A stretch of DNA of 19,461 nucleotides from SZUA-36 sp041570235 (GTDB lineage: Bacteria; Pseudomonadota; Gammaproteobacteria; Xanthomonadales; SZUA-36), in NCBI GenBank assembly GCA_041570235.1, contig JBFFWN010000037.1:1-19461 (forward strand). Direction: 5' to 3'. Below the pieces are notes generated by a model. That model ran no database searches, was not told where the DNA came from, and was given only the letters and a program-made list of their open reading frames with translations. The position numbers were made by a program, and so were the translations under genes. The number at the start of each line of letters is the position of its first letter. The stretch's first letter is position 1. Shown here piece by piece: positions 7,045 through 15,461 of the stretch.

Positions 7045-8079
7045 TTATTTCCCGGTTTGTTTTTCAAGTTTTAATACGCGCCGGGTAAGTTTTCCCAACC
7101 TGCGTAAATGTGCAACAGTCCTGTTCCATTCCACCATGGGTTGCGCCGGTAATGCTGCACTCCAGGTGGTGCCTGGTTGTGTGATGGATTTGGTTATGAC
7201 GCTACGGAAATTCACGGTGGTCCGGTCGGCAATGGTAATGTGCCCCACTGAACCGGAGGAGCCTGCAAACATGCAGTATTGCCCGATTTTCGTGCTTCCG
7301 GAAATCCCTACCATGCCCGCCATGGCCGTATGCGCACCGATATGTACATTGTGACCAATCTGGATCTGGTTATCGAGTCTTACGTCATCTTCGATAATAG
7401 TATCGCCGATAGCGCCACGGTCAATAGTTGTATTGGCGCCAATTTCACAGTCGTTGCCAATTTTCACGCTTCCGAGTTGTGGGATTTTCACCCAATGGTC
7501 CTTGTCAAAAGCAAGGCCAAAGCCGTCTGAGCCGATGACGGCGCCGGCGTGAACGGTCGAGCGCTGGCCAATGACCACGCCTTCTGCAAGCGTGACATTG
7601 GCATGAATGCGGCTGCCGTCACCGATACTCACATCAGCAAGCAATACGCTGCCGGGACCGATTGAACAGGCATCGGCGATATAACAGCCCGGACCGATCA
7701 CCGCATTGGCTCCGATATACACACCCCTGCCGATACTGGCAGTAGGATCGATACTGGCCGAGGCATGGATGCCTGGCTCAAATGATTGCCTCGGATCAAA
7801 CCGGGTGGCAATTTTTGCGTAGCTGACATAGGGGTCAGCGGCGATCAATGCATTGACCGGACACGCATCAAGGTCATTTTCAGAGACGATGACCGCACCG
7901 GCACGGGTTGTTTTTAACTGCTCACGATAAGCGGGGTTGGACAGGAAGCTGATCTGCGTGGAGCTTGCATCGGCAAGGGTTCCAACACCATCGATCAGGG
8001 TGTTGCCATCGCCGCGGTAATCCAGCCCGTGCTGTTCTGCAAGTTCACAAAGCGGGACATGACGGATAGGAGTTTGCAT
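7045..8079 (-). CDS. lpxD: UDP-3-O-(3-hydroxyacyl)glucosamine N-acyltransferase
   Basis: This 344-residue protein catalyses the third step of lipid A synthesis, N-acylation of UDP-3-O-acylglucosamine. An N-terminal uridine-binding domain (about 1-100, with the ISFLSNP motif at 43-49) is followed by hexapeptide repeats of a left-handed beta-helix (about 105-310) and a C-terminal helix that should bind ACP and build the trimer. His243 (IGHNVHIGAH) matches catalytic His239 of E. coli. DGFG (185-188) and the TTIDRG stretch (217-222) are family hallmarks. Length matches E. coli LpxD (341). The ATG at 8077-8079 is 40 bp from the skp stop. The stretch around VNFRSVITKS differs from the Met-rich E. 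coli segment that lines the acyl groove. Confidence 0.97.
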   Translation of the reverse strand: MQTPIRHVPLCELAEQHGLDYRGDGNTLIDGVGTLADASSTQISFLSNPAYREQLKTTRAGAVIVSENDLDACPVNALIAADPYVSYAKIATRFDPRQSFEPGIHASASIDPTASIGRGVYIGANAVIGPGCYIADACSIGPGSVLLADVSIGDGSRIHANVTLAEGVVIGQRSTVHAGAVIGSDGFGLAFDKDHWVKIPQLGSVKIGNDCEIGANTTIDRGAIGDTIIEDDVRLDNQIQIGHNVHIGAHTAMAGMVGISGSTKIGQYCMFAGSSGSVGHITIADRTTVNFRSVITKSITQPGTTWSAALPAQPMVEWNRTVAHLRRLGKLTRRVLKLEKQTGK

Positions 8080-8119
8080 ACGAAAACCACTCAGTTATGG
8101 GTAATACGGGCAGGCTGCG

Positions 8120-8647
8120 TTACCGCAGAGAACGTTCCCGTTTGTCGGCTTCATACTCTAGGGTGAGTTGATCCAGGATCATCTGGGTAATGTCCAGCGA
8201 CGGGTCAGCATATATCACCGGGCTCGATAAAATCAGGTCATAACCGTTTTCACGTGCAATTTTCTGAACGGCCTGGTTTATCTGGTCCTCCAGTTGCTGG
8301 ATTTCCTCGGTGCGCCGGAAAGACAGTTCATCACGGAGGTCCTCTTTTTGCCGGTTAACATTGCGACGCATTTCACGTAGCTCCCGGTCGAGGCGGATGC
8401 GGGCATCCTCGGAAAGATCACCCATTTGCAAACGGTTATCCATATCCTGGACCTGGCGTTCCTGGAACTCGATGGTCTCATTACGTGGCCGAAACTCCAG
8501 GTCAAGCTTTTCACGACCGGCCAATACCTGCGGTGCATTGTCTAGGACCTGCTTCATATCCACATAGCCCACGCGCAACTGTTGAGCAAAAGCCTGGCCG
8601 GCAAAGACCATCAGCAGCACTGATAATATGGGCAAAAATCGTTTCAT
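8120..8647 (-). CDS. skp: Skp/OmpH periplasmic chaperone
   Basis: This 175-residue protein carries a clear signal peptide (MKRF, hydrophobic core, AFA at 19-21, so cleavage after residue 21). The mature protein begins with the beta strand LRVGYVDMKQVL typical of the family. A long charged helical hairpin follows (about 45-130, rich in Arg, Glu and Gln), which in Skp forms the tentacles that grip unfolded outer-membrane proteins. The C-terminal GYDLILSSPVIYADPSLDIT is the conserved body-domain strand and helix. Skp forms trimers and carries client proteins through the periplasm to BamA, encoded immediately upstream (56 bp gap). It is slightly longer than E. coli Skp (161). The ribosome-binding site is poor; the nearest purine tract (AAAAGGGG) is 14 nt from the ATG. 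Confidence 0.93.
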   Translation of the reverse strand: MKRFLPILSVLLMVFAGQAFAQQLRVGYVDMKQVLDNAPQVLAGREKLDLEFRPRNETIEFQERQVQDMDNRLQMGDLSEDARIRLDRELREMRRNVNRQKEDLRDELSFRRTEEIQQLEDQINQAVQKIARENGYDLILSSPVIYADPSLDITQMILDQLTLEYEADKRERSLR

Positions 8648-8703
8648 ATGCCCAAATTGTACCCCTTTTGAGCAAATGAATTAAGTCTTATGCCATTTGA
8701 AGC

Positions 8704-11202
8704 CTAAAATGTGGTTCCAAATGAGAACTGCAGACTCTCTGTGCGATCACCCTTGAACTTTTTGATCGGGAACGCATAGTTCATGATGATCGGCCCGATC
8801 GGCGCCTGCCAGGTTACTGAAATGCCTGTCGATGCCCTGAATAACGAGACATCAACCGTGCTGATATTTTCGTACACATTACCGACGTCTACGAACAGGG
8901 CGATCCTGGATCCGCCACCCTTGGTAAACGGTGTTGGTATGGCCAGTTCGAGGCCGCCGGAAATTTTCACGTCACCACCGACGGCGCGACAGCTCAAAGG
9001 CCCGTCTTTGGGTCCGAGTGTATTGTCTTCAAACCCCCTGATGTCGCGAACACCGCCACCGTAGAAATGTTCAAAGAATGGCAGCCCCGTATCCAGGGAA
9101 ATGACCTCTTCTTCCAGGCAGGCAGATTCAACACCCTCAGGTAACTGGGTATCGATGGCCTGTGCCAGCGATGTGCTGTCGTAGTTGTCGTAGGAATCAC
9201 CGTAACCGAGGTCGCCGTGAAAGGAAAATACCAGGTCCGCCCAGATCGGGATGTACTTGGCGGCACGATAATACAGCTTGTAGAACTGCCGGCTGCTGCC
9301 CGGCAACGAGGTTTCCAGGCTGACGCGCTGTGATGAGCCACGTGTCGGATTCAAAAAGTGGTTGCGTGTATCGCGGGTCCATGACGCGGTAAAGTCATAG
9401 GTCCTGAAATCACGCTCCTTGCTGCTCAGCTCGCCGTCGCCATCGTGATCGAGTGATGTGGACAGGGGGTCCAGGGGCCGCGGAATAAAATACGATTCCG
9501 GGCAGATACCGTTCTCATTGATATCGTTACACAGGATGTTATCAGGGTCTTCCGGGTCTCTGTATTGCACTTCGCGCACAAAGGAACCGATATTCAGGTC
9601 GGTCTGGCGTATACCCAAACCGGCGCGCACAGAATCAACTTCGGTCAACGGAACACCAAAACTCATGCCGGCTGCGGCCTCGGTACTGGTGAATGTGGAG
9701 ATATTGGCGCCTTGCTGGTCAAATTCCTGGTAGCGCAGGTAAAACCCCCGGCTGACGCCGTCCTCGGTCCAGTACGGGTTGTCGTAGCTCAACGAGAAAC
9801 TGTTGATGATACTGCTGTGTGACAGGGACAAACCAACCCGTTTACCACTGCCGAGGAAGTTATCCTGCTGAATACTCAGTGAGGCAATCAGCCCCTGGAC
9901 CTGCGAATAACCGAGACCTACCGAGAAGCTGCCCGCGGCGCGTTCTTCCACGGTTACGATGACATCGATCTGGTCATCGGTGCCGGGTACGGCGGGTGTT
10001 TCGACATTAACGGACTCGAAATAGGTCAGCCTCTGTAAACGGATTTTTGAACGGTCAATGGCCGACTGGGAAAACCACCCACCTTCGAACTGGCGCATTT
10101 CACGTCTTAACACTTCATCCTTGGTACCGGTGTTACCCACAAAGGTGATTTGGCGGACGTAGACCCGTTTACCCGGATCGACAAAATAATTGATCGTGAC
10201 CAGCCGGTTCTCGCGGTCGATCTGCGGAATCGGGTTGACGTTGGCAAAGGCATAACCGATGTTGGACAGAACCGTGGTGATGTTTTCGACACTCTGCTCC
10301 ATCTTTTTACGGGAAAAGATGTCATTGTCCTGCGTCATGATCAGTCGTCTAAGGGTCGACTCTTCGATCACCAGGTCACCCGTGACCTGGATTTTTTCAA
10401 CGGTATATTGTTCACCCTCGATGATATTCGCAGTGATGTAGATATCTTTCTTATCGGGGCTGATCGATACCTGGGTAGATTCAACATTGGCATCGATATA
10501 ACCACGGTCCTGGTAATAGGAACGGATTTTTTCCAGGTCGCCGGACAGTTTTTCACGCGAATACTGGTCATCTTTGGACCAGAATTTCCAGAACGGGGGA
10601 ATCTTGGCCTCGAACTCGGTGCGGATCTCCTTATCTGAGAAAAGCGTGTTGCCAACGATATTGATATGTTTGATTTCAGCCGTCTTGCCTTCCTTGATAT
10701 TGATGGAAATACGCACACGGTTGCGATCAAGTTCGACCACGCGGCTATCAACCTCGACTGCATAACGGCCCTGGCTGAAGTACTGTCTGACCAGTTCCTG
10801 CTTGATTCGGTCGAGGGACTGCGGTTGATACACCTCACCCTGTGCAAGGCCAATATCGGCCAGCACCGGATACATGTCCTCATCCTTGATCGCCTTGTTA
10901 CCGCTTAAAGCGATGGCGGCGATCGCAGGTCTCTCCTGTACGACAATGACCAGGATATCGCCTTCACGCTCAAGCTCAATGTCGCTGAAAAAGCCGGTTC
11001 TGAACAGCGACCGGATGGCCTGGCGTGCTTTTGAGGCGGTTAATAATTCATTGGTATCGACGGGCAGGTAATTAAACACCGTGCCTTCTGAAATACGTTG
11101 CAATCCCTCTACCCGTATGTCGGAAATGACAAACGCATCAAGCGCCAGGGCGGACTTCATTGAGAACAGGCCACACAGCAGGATGATTAAGATTCTTCTC
11201 AT
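8704..11202 (-). CDS. bamA: Outer-membrane protein assembly factor BamA
   Basis: This 832-residue Omp85 protein folds and inserts beta-barrel proteins into the outer membrane. A signal peptide (1-20, ending ALA) is followed by five POTRA domains at about 24-91, 92-172, 175-263, 266-344 and 347-421. A 16-stranded barrel follows from about 422 and ends in Phe832, the usual C-terminal barrel signal. The inward loop L6 motif is IRGF at 721-724. E. coli BamA is 810 residues. An acidic predicted surface loop (about 545-600) is unusual: it holds Cys558 and Cys567 around a DINENG turn, and then DHDGDGELSSKE (585-596), a canonical EF-hand calcium loop. Cys695 and Cys738 flank the L6 region, where E. 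coli has its own Cys pair. The stop is TAG at 8704-8706. rseP lies 43 bp upstream. Confidence 0.97.
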   Translation of the reverse strand: MRRILIILLCGLFSMKSALALDAFVISDIRVEGLQRISEGTVFNYLPVDTNELLTASKARQAIRSLFRTGFFSDIELEREGDILVIVVQERPAIAAIALSGNKAIKDEDMYPVLADIGLAQGEVYQPQSLDRIKQELVRQYFSQGRYAVEVDSRVVELDRNRVRISINIKEGKTAEIKHINIVGNTLFSDKEIRTEFEAKIPPFWKFWSKDDQYSREKLSGDLEKIRSYYQDRGYIDANVESTQVSISPDKKDIYITANIIEGEQYTVEKIQVTGDLVIEESTLRRLIMTQDNDIFSRKKMEQSVENITTVLSNIGYAFANVNPIPQIDRENRLVTINYFVDPGKRVYVRQITFVGNTGTKDEVLRREMRQFEGGWFSQSAIDRSKIRLQRLTYFESVNVETPAVPGTDDQIDVIVTVEERAAGSFSVGLGYSQVQGLIASLSIQQDNFLGSGKRVGLSLSHSSIINSFSLSYDNPYWTEDGVSRGFYLRYQEFDQQGANISTFTSTEAAAGMSFGVPLTEVDSVRAGLGIRQTDLNIGSFVREVQYRDPEDPDNILCNDINENGICPESYFIPRPLDPLSTSLDHDGDGELSSKERDFRTYDFTASWTRDTRNHFLNPTRGSSQRVSLETSLPGSSRQFYKLYYRAAKYIPIWADLVFSFHGDLGYGDSYDNYDSTSLAQAIDTQLPEGVESACLEEEVISLDTGLPFFEHFYGGGVRDIRGFEDNTLGPKDGPLSCRAVGGDVKISGGLELAIPTPFTKGGGSRIALFVDVGNVYENISTVDVSLFRASTGISVTWQAPIGPIIMNYAFPIKKFKGDRTESLQFSFGTTF

Positions 11203-11245
11203 GTACTCAGATCCGTAGAGTTTCTTTTTATTTCAGGCGGGAAGT

Positions 11246-12622
11246 CTATCCGACCAGACGTAAAATATCGTTAAAAAATGCTATGCCCATCAATCCGAAC
11301 AGCGCCAACAGGCCTATATATTGAGCTTTTGCCTGAACCTGTTCAGATACCGGGCTACCTTTGGCTAATTCTATCAGGTAATAGAGCAAATGCCCCCCAT
11401 CAAGAACAGGAATTGGCAGTAAATTCAAAATACCCAGGCTGAGACTGATGGCGCCCAGGAAAAACAGAAAGCTGGAAACACCGGCATTGGCTGAAGTATT
11501 GGCAAATTGCGCAATGCTGATCGGACCGGACAGGTTCTTGACCGAAGCCGATCCGGTTAGCATACGTCCCAGTATACCGAGCGTCGAGCCGGTCAGGCGC
11601 CACATTTCAGATGCCGCCGCGGTAAAGCCCTCGATCGGCCCGTATTTATGCATAAAGTAGGCGCGGGAGAACTGCTCCTGTAATTCTTCACTAGGCGGCG
11701 TGTTGGTAACGCCAAGTATCAGGCGCTTGGACAAGGTGCCGCTACTGCTTTCCTCCGGTGTTACCTGGAGGTCAAGTAAGCCACCGGCACGCTCTACCGT
11801 GACCGTCAGCGCCTGCCCTTGCGTGCCGTGTTTTTGCACCAGGGCGCCCACCCAGGCCCAATCGGGAACCTCCTCGCCGCCAACACTGACGATTCGGTCA
11901 CCGGCCTTGAAACCGGCGCGATACGCGGGGCTGTCAGGGCTGACCTCTCCCACGATCGCGGGAAGTTTTGCACGCCAGGGAGTGATACCAATGCCCTCAA
12001 GGGTTTTTTCCTCTTCGAAATCACCTCCAAGCTGGCTGAGATCCAGTTCAACCCGGCGTGTAAGGCCATCGGCCTGCTCAAGCTCAACGGTGACGGACTC
12101 GCGGTCAAGGGCGTGGGTGATCAGGCCGAGTACGGCGTGCTGCCAGGTATCCGTCGATTCACCATCGACACTCATGATGCGATCACCCGGTTCGATACCC
12201 GCGCTGGCGGCGACGCCCTTGACCTCGCCAACGATCGGGCGTGAATCCGGCATGCCAACCAGAAACATCAGCCAGAAAGCCACCAGTGTGAAAATCAGGT
12301 TGAATACCGGCCCGGCAGCCACGATGGCAATACGGGCCCAGACAGATTTGCGGTTGAAAGCCTGATCAAGGTCGCGTTCTTCCACCTCGCCCTCGCGTTC
12401 ATCCAGCATCTTGACGTAGCCACCCAGGGGGATGGCCGCGATAACATATTCAGTACCGTCCTTGCCGGTTCTTGACCACAGTTTCCTGCCAAAGCCGATG
12501 GAAAACTTGAGTACCCGCACACCCATGCGCCGGGCCACCCAGTAGTGGCCAAATTCATGAAAAGTGATCAGCAGGCCGAGTGCGACCAGCAACCACCAGA
12601 TTGAACCCAGAAATTCAGACAT
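11246..12622 (-). CDS. rseP: RseP site-2 intramembrane zinc metalloprotease
   Basis: This 458-residue inner-membrane protease performs the second cut of the anti-sigma factor RseA in the sigma-E envelope-stress response and clears leftover signal peptides. The zinc site is HEFGH at 22-26 in the first membrane helix. The third ligand is Asp408 in NLLPIPVLDGGH (400-411), matching Asp402 of E. coli. Two PDZ domains lie between, at roughly 127-205 and 222-305, each with a family-typical GDRI motif (146-149, 241-244). Further membrane segments are near 98-122, 383-403 and 432-452. Length is close to E. coli RseP (450). The ATG at 12620-12622 is 8 bp after the dxr stop, so the genes are co-transcribed. 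Confidence 0.96.
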   Translation of the reverse strand: MSEFLGSIWWLLVALGLLITFHEFGHYWVARRMGVRVLKFSIGFGRKLWSRTGKDGTEYVIAAIPLGGYVKMLDEREGEVEERDLDQAFNRKSVWARIAIVAAGPVFNLIFTLVAFWLMFLVGMPDSRPIVGEVKGVAASAGIEPGDRIMSVDGESTDTWQHAVLGLITHALDRESVTVELEQADGLTRRVELDLSQLGGDFEEEKTLEGIGITPWRAKLPAIVGEVSPDSPAYRAGFKAGDRIVSVGGEEVPDWAWVGALVQKHGTQGQALTVTVERAGGLLDLQVTPEESSSGTLSKRLILGVTNTPPSEELQEQFSRAYFMHKYGPIEGFTAAASEMWRLTGSTLGILGRMLTGSASVKNLSGPISIAQFANTSANAGVSSFLFFLGAISLSLGILNLLPIPVLDGGHLLYYLIELAKGSPVSEQVQAKAQYIGLLALFGLMGIAFFNDILRLVG

Positions 12623-12630
12623 TATGTTGT

Positions 12631-13821
12631 TTAGTTACCTTTCTGCATTTTGATATGATCACGGGTTACCCGTCGTGCGATGCGGTCGTATTCCAATATA
12701 TCTTCAAGACTCGCGATTTTACCTGGTTCACATGCCGCCAGTGCTTCTGAAACGATCGAAGGAATCTGCAAAAAGCCAATCCGCCCCTTCAGGAAGGCAT
12801 CGACCGCTACCTCATTTGCAGCGTTGAAGATGACCGGCGCATTGCCGCCGCATTCAAGCACTTCATAGGCCAGCCCCAGACCCGGAAAACTTTCCAGGTT
12901 GGGGGGGTAAAATTCCAACTTGCTCATTTCAGTAAGGTTGAGACGTTTTACCCCGGATTCAATCCGTTCCGGCCACGCCAATGCATGGGCGATGGGTGTA
13001 CGCATATCCGGTACGCCCATCTGCGCCAGGATCGAGCCGTCGCGGTAGGCCACCATGGAATGCACAATGCTCTGTGGATGCACGACGACTTCGATTTCAT
13101 CCGGCCGGGCATTGAACAGCCAGCGTGCCTCGATAACCTCCAGCCCCTTGTTCATCAAGGTGGCGGAATCAACCGATATCTTGCGACCCATGTCCCAGTT
13201 TGGATGGTTGCAGGCCTCATCGGGTGTAATGTCCATTAAAGACTGCCTGTCGCGGTGCAGGAATGGTCCACCGGAGGCGGTCAGGATAAGTTTTTCCACG
13301 CCGGTCTCGGCCAGGCCATCAGCAAAGTTTTCAGGCAGCACCTGGAACAATGCGTTGTGTTCGGAATCGACCGGAATAATGTTCACATTATGGGCCATCG
13401 CCGCCTGACGGAATAATTCGCCCGCAATGACCATGGATTCCTTGTTGGCCAGCAATAAACGCTTGCCGGCTTTAACCGCCGCGAGCGTGGACTCAAGCCC
13501 GGCAGCACCCACGATGGATGCCATAACAACATCGGTTTCATCCAAGCGCGCCACGTCGCACAACGCTGATGAGCCTGCCACGACCTCGGTATTGCAATGC
13601 AGGCGATCGAGCTCAGATTGCAATTGGACAGCCCGCGATTCATCACTGATCGCGGCGTAGCGCGCATGGTGCTGATGGCATTGTTGCGCCAGGCGTTTGA
13701 CATTGCGGTGCGCACCCAGGGCAATCACCTTATAACGTCCCGGGTGGCGGCTTAGTACATCAAGCGTGCTTACCCCGATAGAACCGGTGGAACCAAGAAT
13801 GGTGATACCCTGTCTGGCCAT
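12631..13821 (-). CDS. dxr: 1-deoxy-D-xylulose-5-phosphate reductoisomerase
   Basis: This 396-residue enzyme converts 1-deoxyxylulose 5-phosphate to 2-C-methylerythritol 4-phosphate with NADPH and a divalent metal, the committed step of the MEP isoprenoid pathway. The dinucleotide motif GSTGSIG is at 10-16. LLLANKESMV (123-131) is a conserved NADPH/substrate segment. Metal ligands are Asp152 and Glu154 (VDSEHNALFQ) and Glu228 (NKGLEVIEARW), equivalent to Asp150, Glu152 and Glu231 in E. coli. The ATG at 13819-13821 has GAGGAA about 7 nt upstream. It lies 10 bp after cdsA and 8 bp before rseP. Its product feeds the undecaprenyl synthesis performed by the nearby uppS. Confidence 0.97.
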   Translation of the reverse strand: MARQGITILGSTGSIGVSTLDVLSRHPGRYKVIALGAHRNVKRLAQQCHQHHARYAAISDESRAVQLQSELDRLHCNTEVVAGSSALCDVARLDETDVVMASIVGAAGLESTLAAVKAGKRLLLANKESMVIAGELFRQAAMAHNVNIIPVDSEHNALFQVLPENFADGLAETGVEKLILTASGGPFLHRDRQSLMDITPDEACNHPNWDMGRKISVDSATLMNKGLEVIEARWLFNARPDEIEVVVHPQSIVHSMVAYRDGSILAQMGVPDMRTPIAHALAWPERIESGVKRLNLTEMSKLEFYPPNLESFPGLGLAYEVLECGGNAPVIFNAANEVAVDAFLKGRIGFLQIPSIVSEALAACEPGKIASLEDILEYDRIARRVTRDHIKMQKGN

Positions 13822-13831
13822 CGCGTGTTCC

Positions 13832-14653
13832 TCAGTAACCTGAAATCGATAAACCCAGGGCGAAAAATGGCGCGGCAGCGATCAGGCTGTCTAGCCGGTC
13901 CAGAATACCGCCGTGACCGGGTAACAGCTTGCCCGAGTCTTTGTGACCGCTGATGCGCTTATGCATGGAAATCAGCAGATCGCCGCCGGCTGACGCCAGC
14001 ACGGTCAACAGGCACAAAGGAATTAACCAGAGCGGGTCCATGCCGGGGAGAGGCATCAACTTTGCTGCAATCACGGCAACCACCGGCGCCAGTAGCAGAG
14101 CTCCCAGCAAACCTTCGCGGGTTTTTCCGGGACTGATCAGCGGCGCGAGCTTGGTTTTTCCAAAACGCTTGCCGGCAAAATAGGCGCCGGTATCTGCCGC
14201 CCAGACAATCAACAGCAATAGCAGGATAAACCAGGGGCCCATTGCTTGTACCGCAATCCAACCGATCGCCAGCCAACCGGTGCTGATGGAAACGATGGCG
14301 GTCACATAGGACAGCGTCCTGTAACGGCTGTCGACAACGGCACCACTGCGGTAGAAAAACAGGCGCAGGAACATCAGTAGCCAGGCGGCAGTAAAAAGGG
14401 CAAGGACTTCAGGGCCAATGCCGATCCACTGGTCCCTGATGAAAAACAGAACGGCAAACACCGTAGCCTGCAGGTAGACCATCGACTGGATGGCACCCCG
14501 GCTTTTCATGCCCGCGAGACGCGCGTATTCCCATGAGCCTCCCAACAGGATGAAAGCCACAATGCCGGCGAAGCTGTAAGCCGGCAATGCAAAAATCGCC
14601 AGCAAAACCAGCGGCATTAACAGCAGGGCTGTAAAAATCCGTTGCTTAAGCAT
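13832..14653 (-). CDS. cdsA: Phosphatidate cytidylyltransferase (CDP-diglyceride synthase)
   Basis: This 273-residue polytopic membrane enzyme makes CDP-diacylglycerol from phosphatidic acid and CTP, the branch point of phospholipid synthesis. It has about seven to eight hydrophobic segments. The C-terminal signature spans 224-255 (GDLLISMHKR followed by KDSGKLLPGHGGILDRLD) and holds the metal-binding Asp residues. WAADTGAYFAGKRFGKTK (151-168) and the SPGKTREG stretch (174-181) are also conserved. The His before Lys-Arg in the signature replaces the usual hydrophobic residue, a minor change. The ATG lies inside the end of uppS (8-nt overlap), implying translational coupling. Confidence 0.95.
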   Translation of the reverse strand: MLKQRIFTALLLMPLVLLAIFALPAYSFAGIVAFILLGGSWEYARLAGMKSRGAIQSMVYLQATVFAVLFFIRDQWIGIGPEVLALFTAAWLLMFLRLFFYRSGAVVDSRYRTLSYVTAIVSISTGWLAIGWIAVQAMGPWFILLLLLIVWAADTGAYFAGKRFGKTKLAPLISPGKTREGLLGALLLAPVVAVIAAKLMPLPGMDPLWLIPLCLLTVLASAGGDLLISMHKRISGHKDSGKLLPGHGGILDRLDSLIAAAPFFALGLSISGY

Positions 14654-15386
14654 TCAGCGTGCCCATGACTTGCTCACTGGTCTGGCCAAAACGTCTTTCA
14701 CGCGACTGGTATGCACGCACTGCCGCGTTCAGCTCCTCCTTGTCAAAATCAGGCCACAGGGTTTCCGTGAAGTAAAACTCTGTATAGGCACATTGCCAAA
14801 GCAGAAAATTACTGATCCTCATTTCGCCACCGGTGCGGATAAACAGGTCGGGGTCGGGAGATTCGGCCAAAGCCAGGAATTGCGAAAAGCCGGCCTCGGT
14901 TACATCGTCTGCTTTCAGTTTGCCTTCGCTGATCGCGACAGCCAGCGTTTTGGCTGCCTGCGTGATATCCCACCGGCCGCCATAGTTGACCGCGATGTTG
15001 GCGAGCATCCGGGTGTTATTGCGGGTCAGGATTTCAGCTTCCAACATTTTTTGCTCGATGGCAGGCTTGAAGGCTGACTTATCACCGATAAATTTGATGC
15101 GTATGCCGTTTTGATGTAACTCTTTCACCTCTTTGTTCAGCGCGCGCATAAAAAGCTCCATCAGGCGTGATACCTCGCCTGCCGGCCGTTTCCAGTTTTC
15201 ACTGGAAAAGGCAAAAACGGTGAGTGTTTTAACGCCGAGGTAAACACATTGCTCGATACAGGTCCGCAGGGATTTTAATCCGGCCTGGTGTCCCATGCTG
15301 CGCGGACGGGTTCTTTTTTTCGCCCAGCGGCCGTTGCCATCCATGATGATGGCAATGTGCCCTGGAATATTTGCCGTGTCTGTCAT
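14646..15386 (-). CDS. uppS: Undecaprenyl diphosphate synthase (cis-prenyltransferase)
   Basis: This 246-residue soluble enzyme adds eight isopentenyl units to farnesyl diphosphate in the cis configuration. The product, C55-PP, is the carrier lipid for peptidoglycan and O-antigen. MDGNGRWAKKR (15-25) holds Asp16, equivalent to catalytic Asp26 of E. coli. MGHQAG (31-36), FAFSSENWKRP (58-68) and RTGGEMRISNFLLWQ (184-198) with Glu203 are the other conserved blocks for substrate and Mg binding. Length is close to E. coli UppS (253). The ATG at 15384-15386 has AGGTG 8 nt upstream. It overlaps cdsA by 8 nt and is separated from frr by 75 bp. Confidence 0.97.
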   Translation of the reverse strand: MTDTANIPGHIAIIMDGNGRWAKKRTRPRSMGHQAGLKSLRTCIEQCVYLGVKTLTVFAFSSENWKRPAGEVSRLMELFMRALNKEVKELHQNGIRIKFIGDKSAFKPAIEQKMLEAEILTRNNTRMLANIAVNYGGRWDITQAAKTLAVAISEGKLKADDVTEAGFSQFLALAESPDPDLFIRTGGEMRISNFLLWQCAYTEFYFTETLWPDFDKEELNAAVRAYQSRERRFGQTSEQVMGTLNA

Positions 15387-15461
15387 CCTGGCAGCACCTG
15401 GCTCAGTCGCGACAACTGAAAGTGTTAACAGGTGTTATGGGCAGCTTGGCGGGAATCAAAA

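Noticed and set aside
7038..7067. Upstream TTG start that would lengthen FabZ by ten residues
   Set aside because: It lies inside lpxD, adds a Lys/Asn-rich stretch foreign to the family, and an ATG 7 bp after the lpxD stop gives the usual FabZ length.
8648..8690. TACAAT promoter-like -10 just upstream of skp
   Set aside because: Transcription from it would begin at or next to the ATG, and the best -35 (TTAATT) matches only half the consensus.
11203..11245. Sigma-E-like promoter (GAAACT and TCTGA) before bamA
   Set aside because: The two boxes are only 7 nt apart, whereas sigma-E promoters need about 15-17; the match is chance.
11700..12365. 221-codon plus-strand open frame opposite rseP
   Set aside because: The complementary strand encodes well-conserved RseP PDZ domains; the plus frame is Ser/Pro/Arg-rich low-quality sequence.
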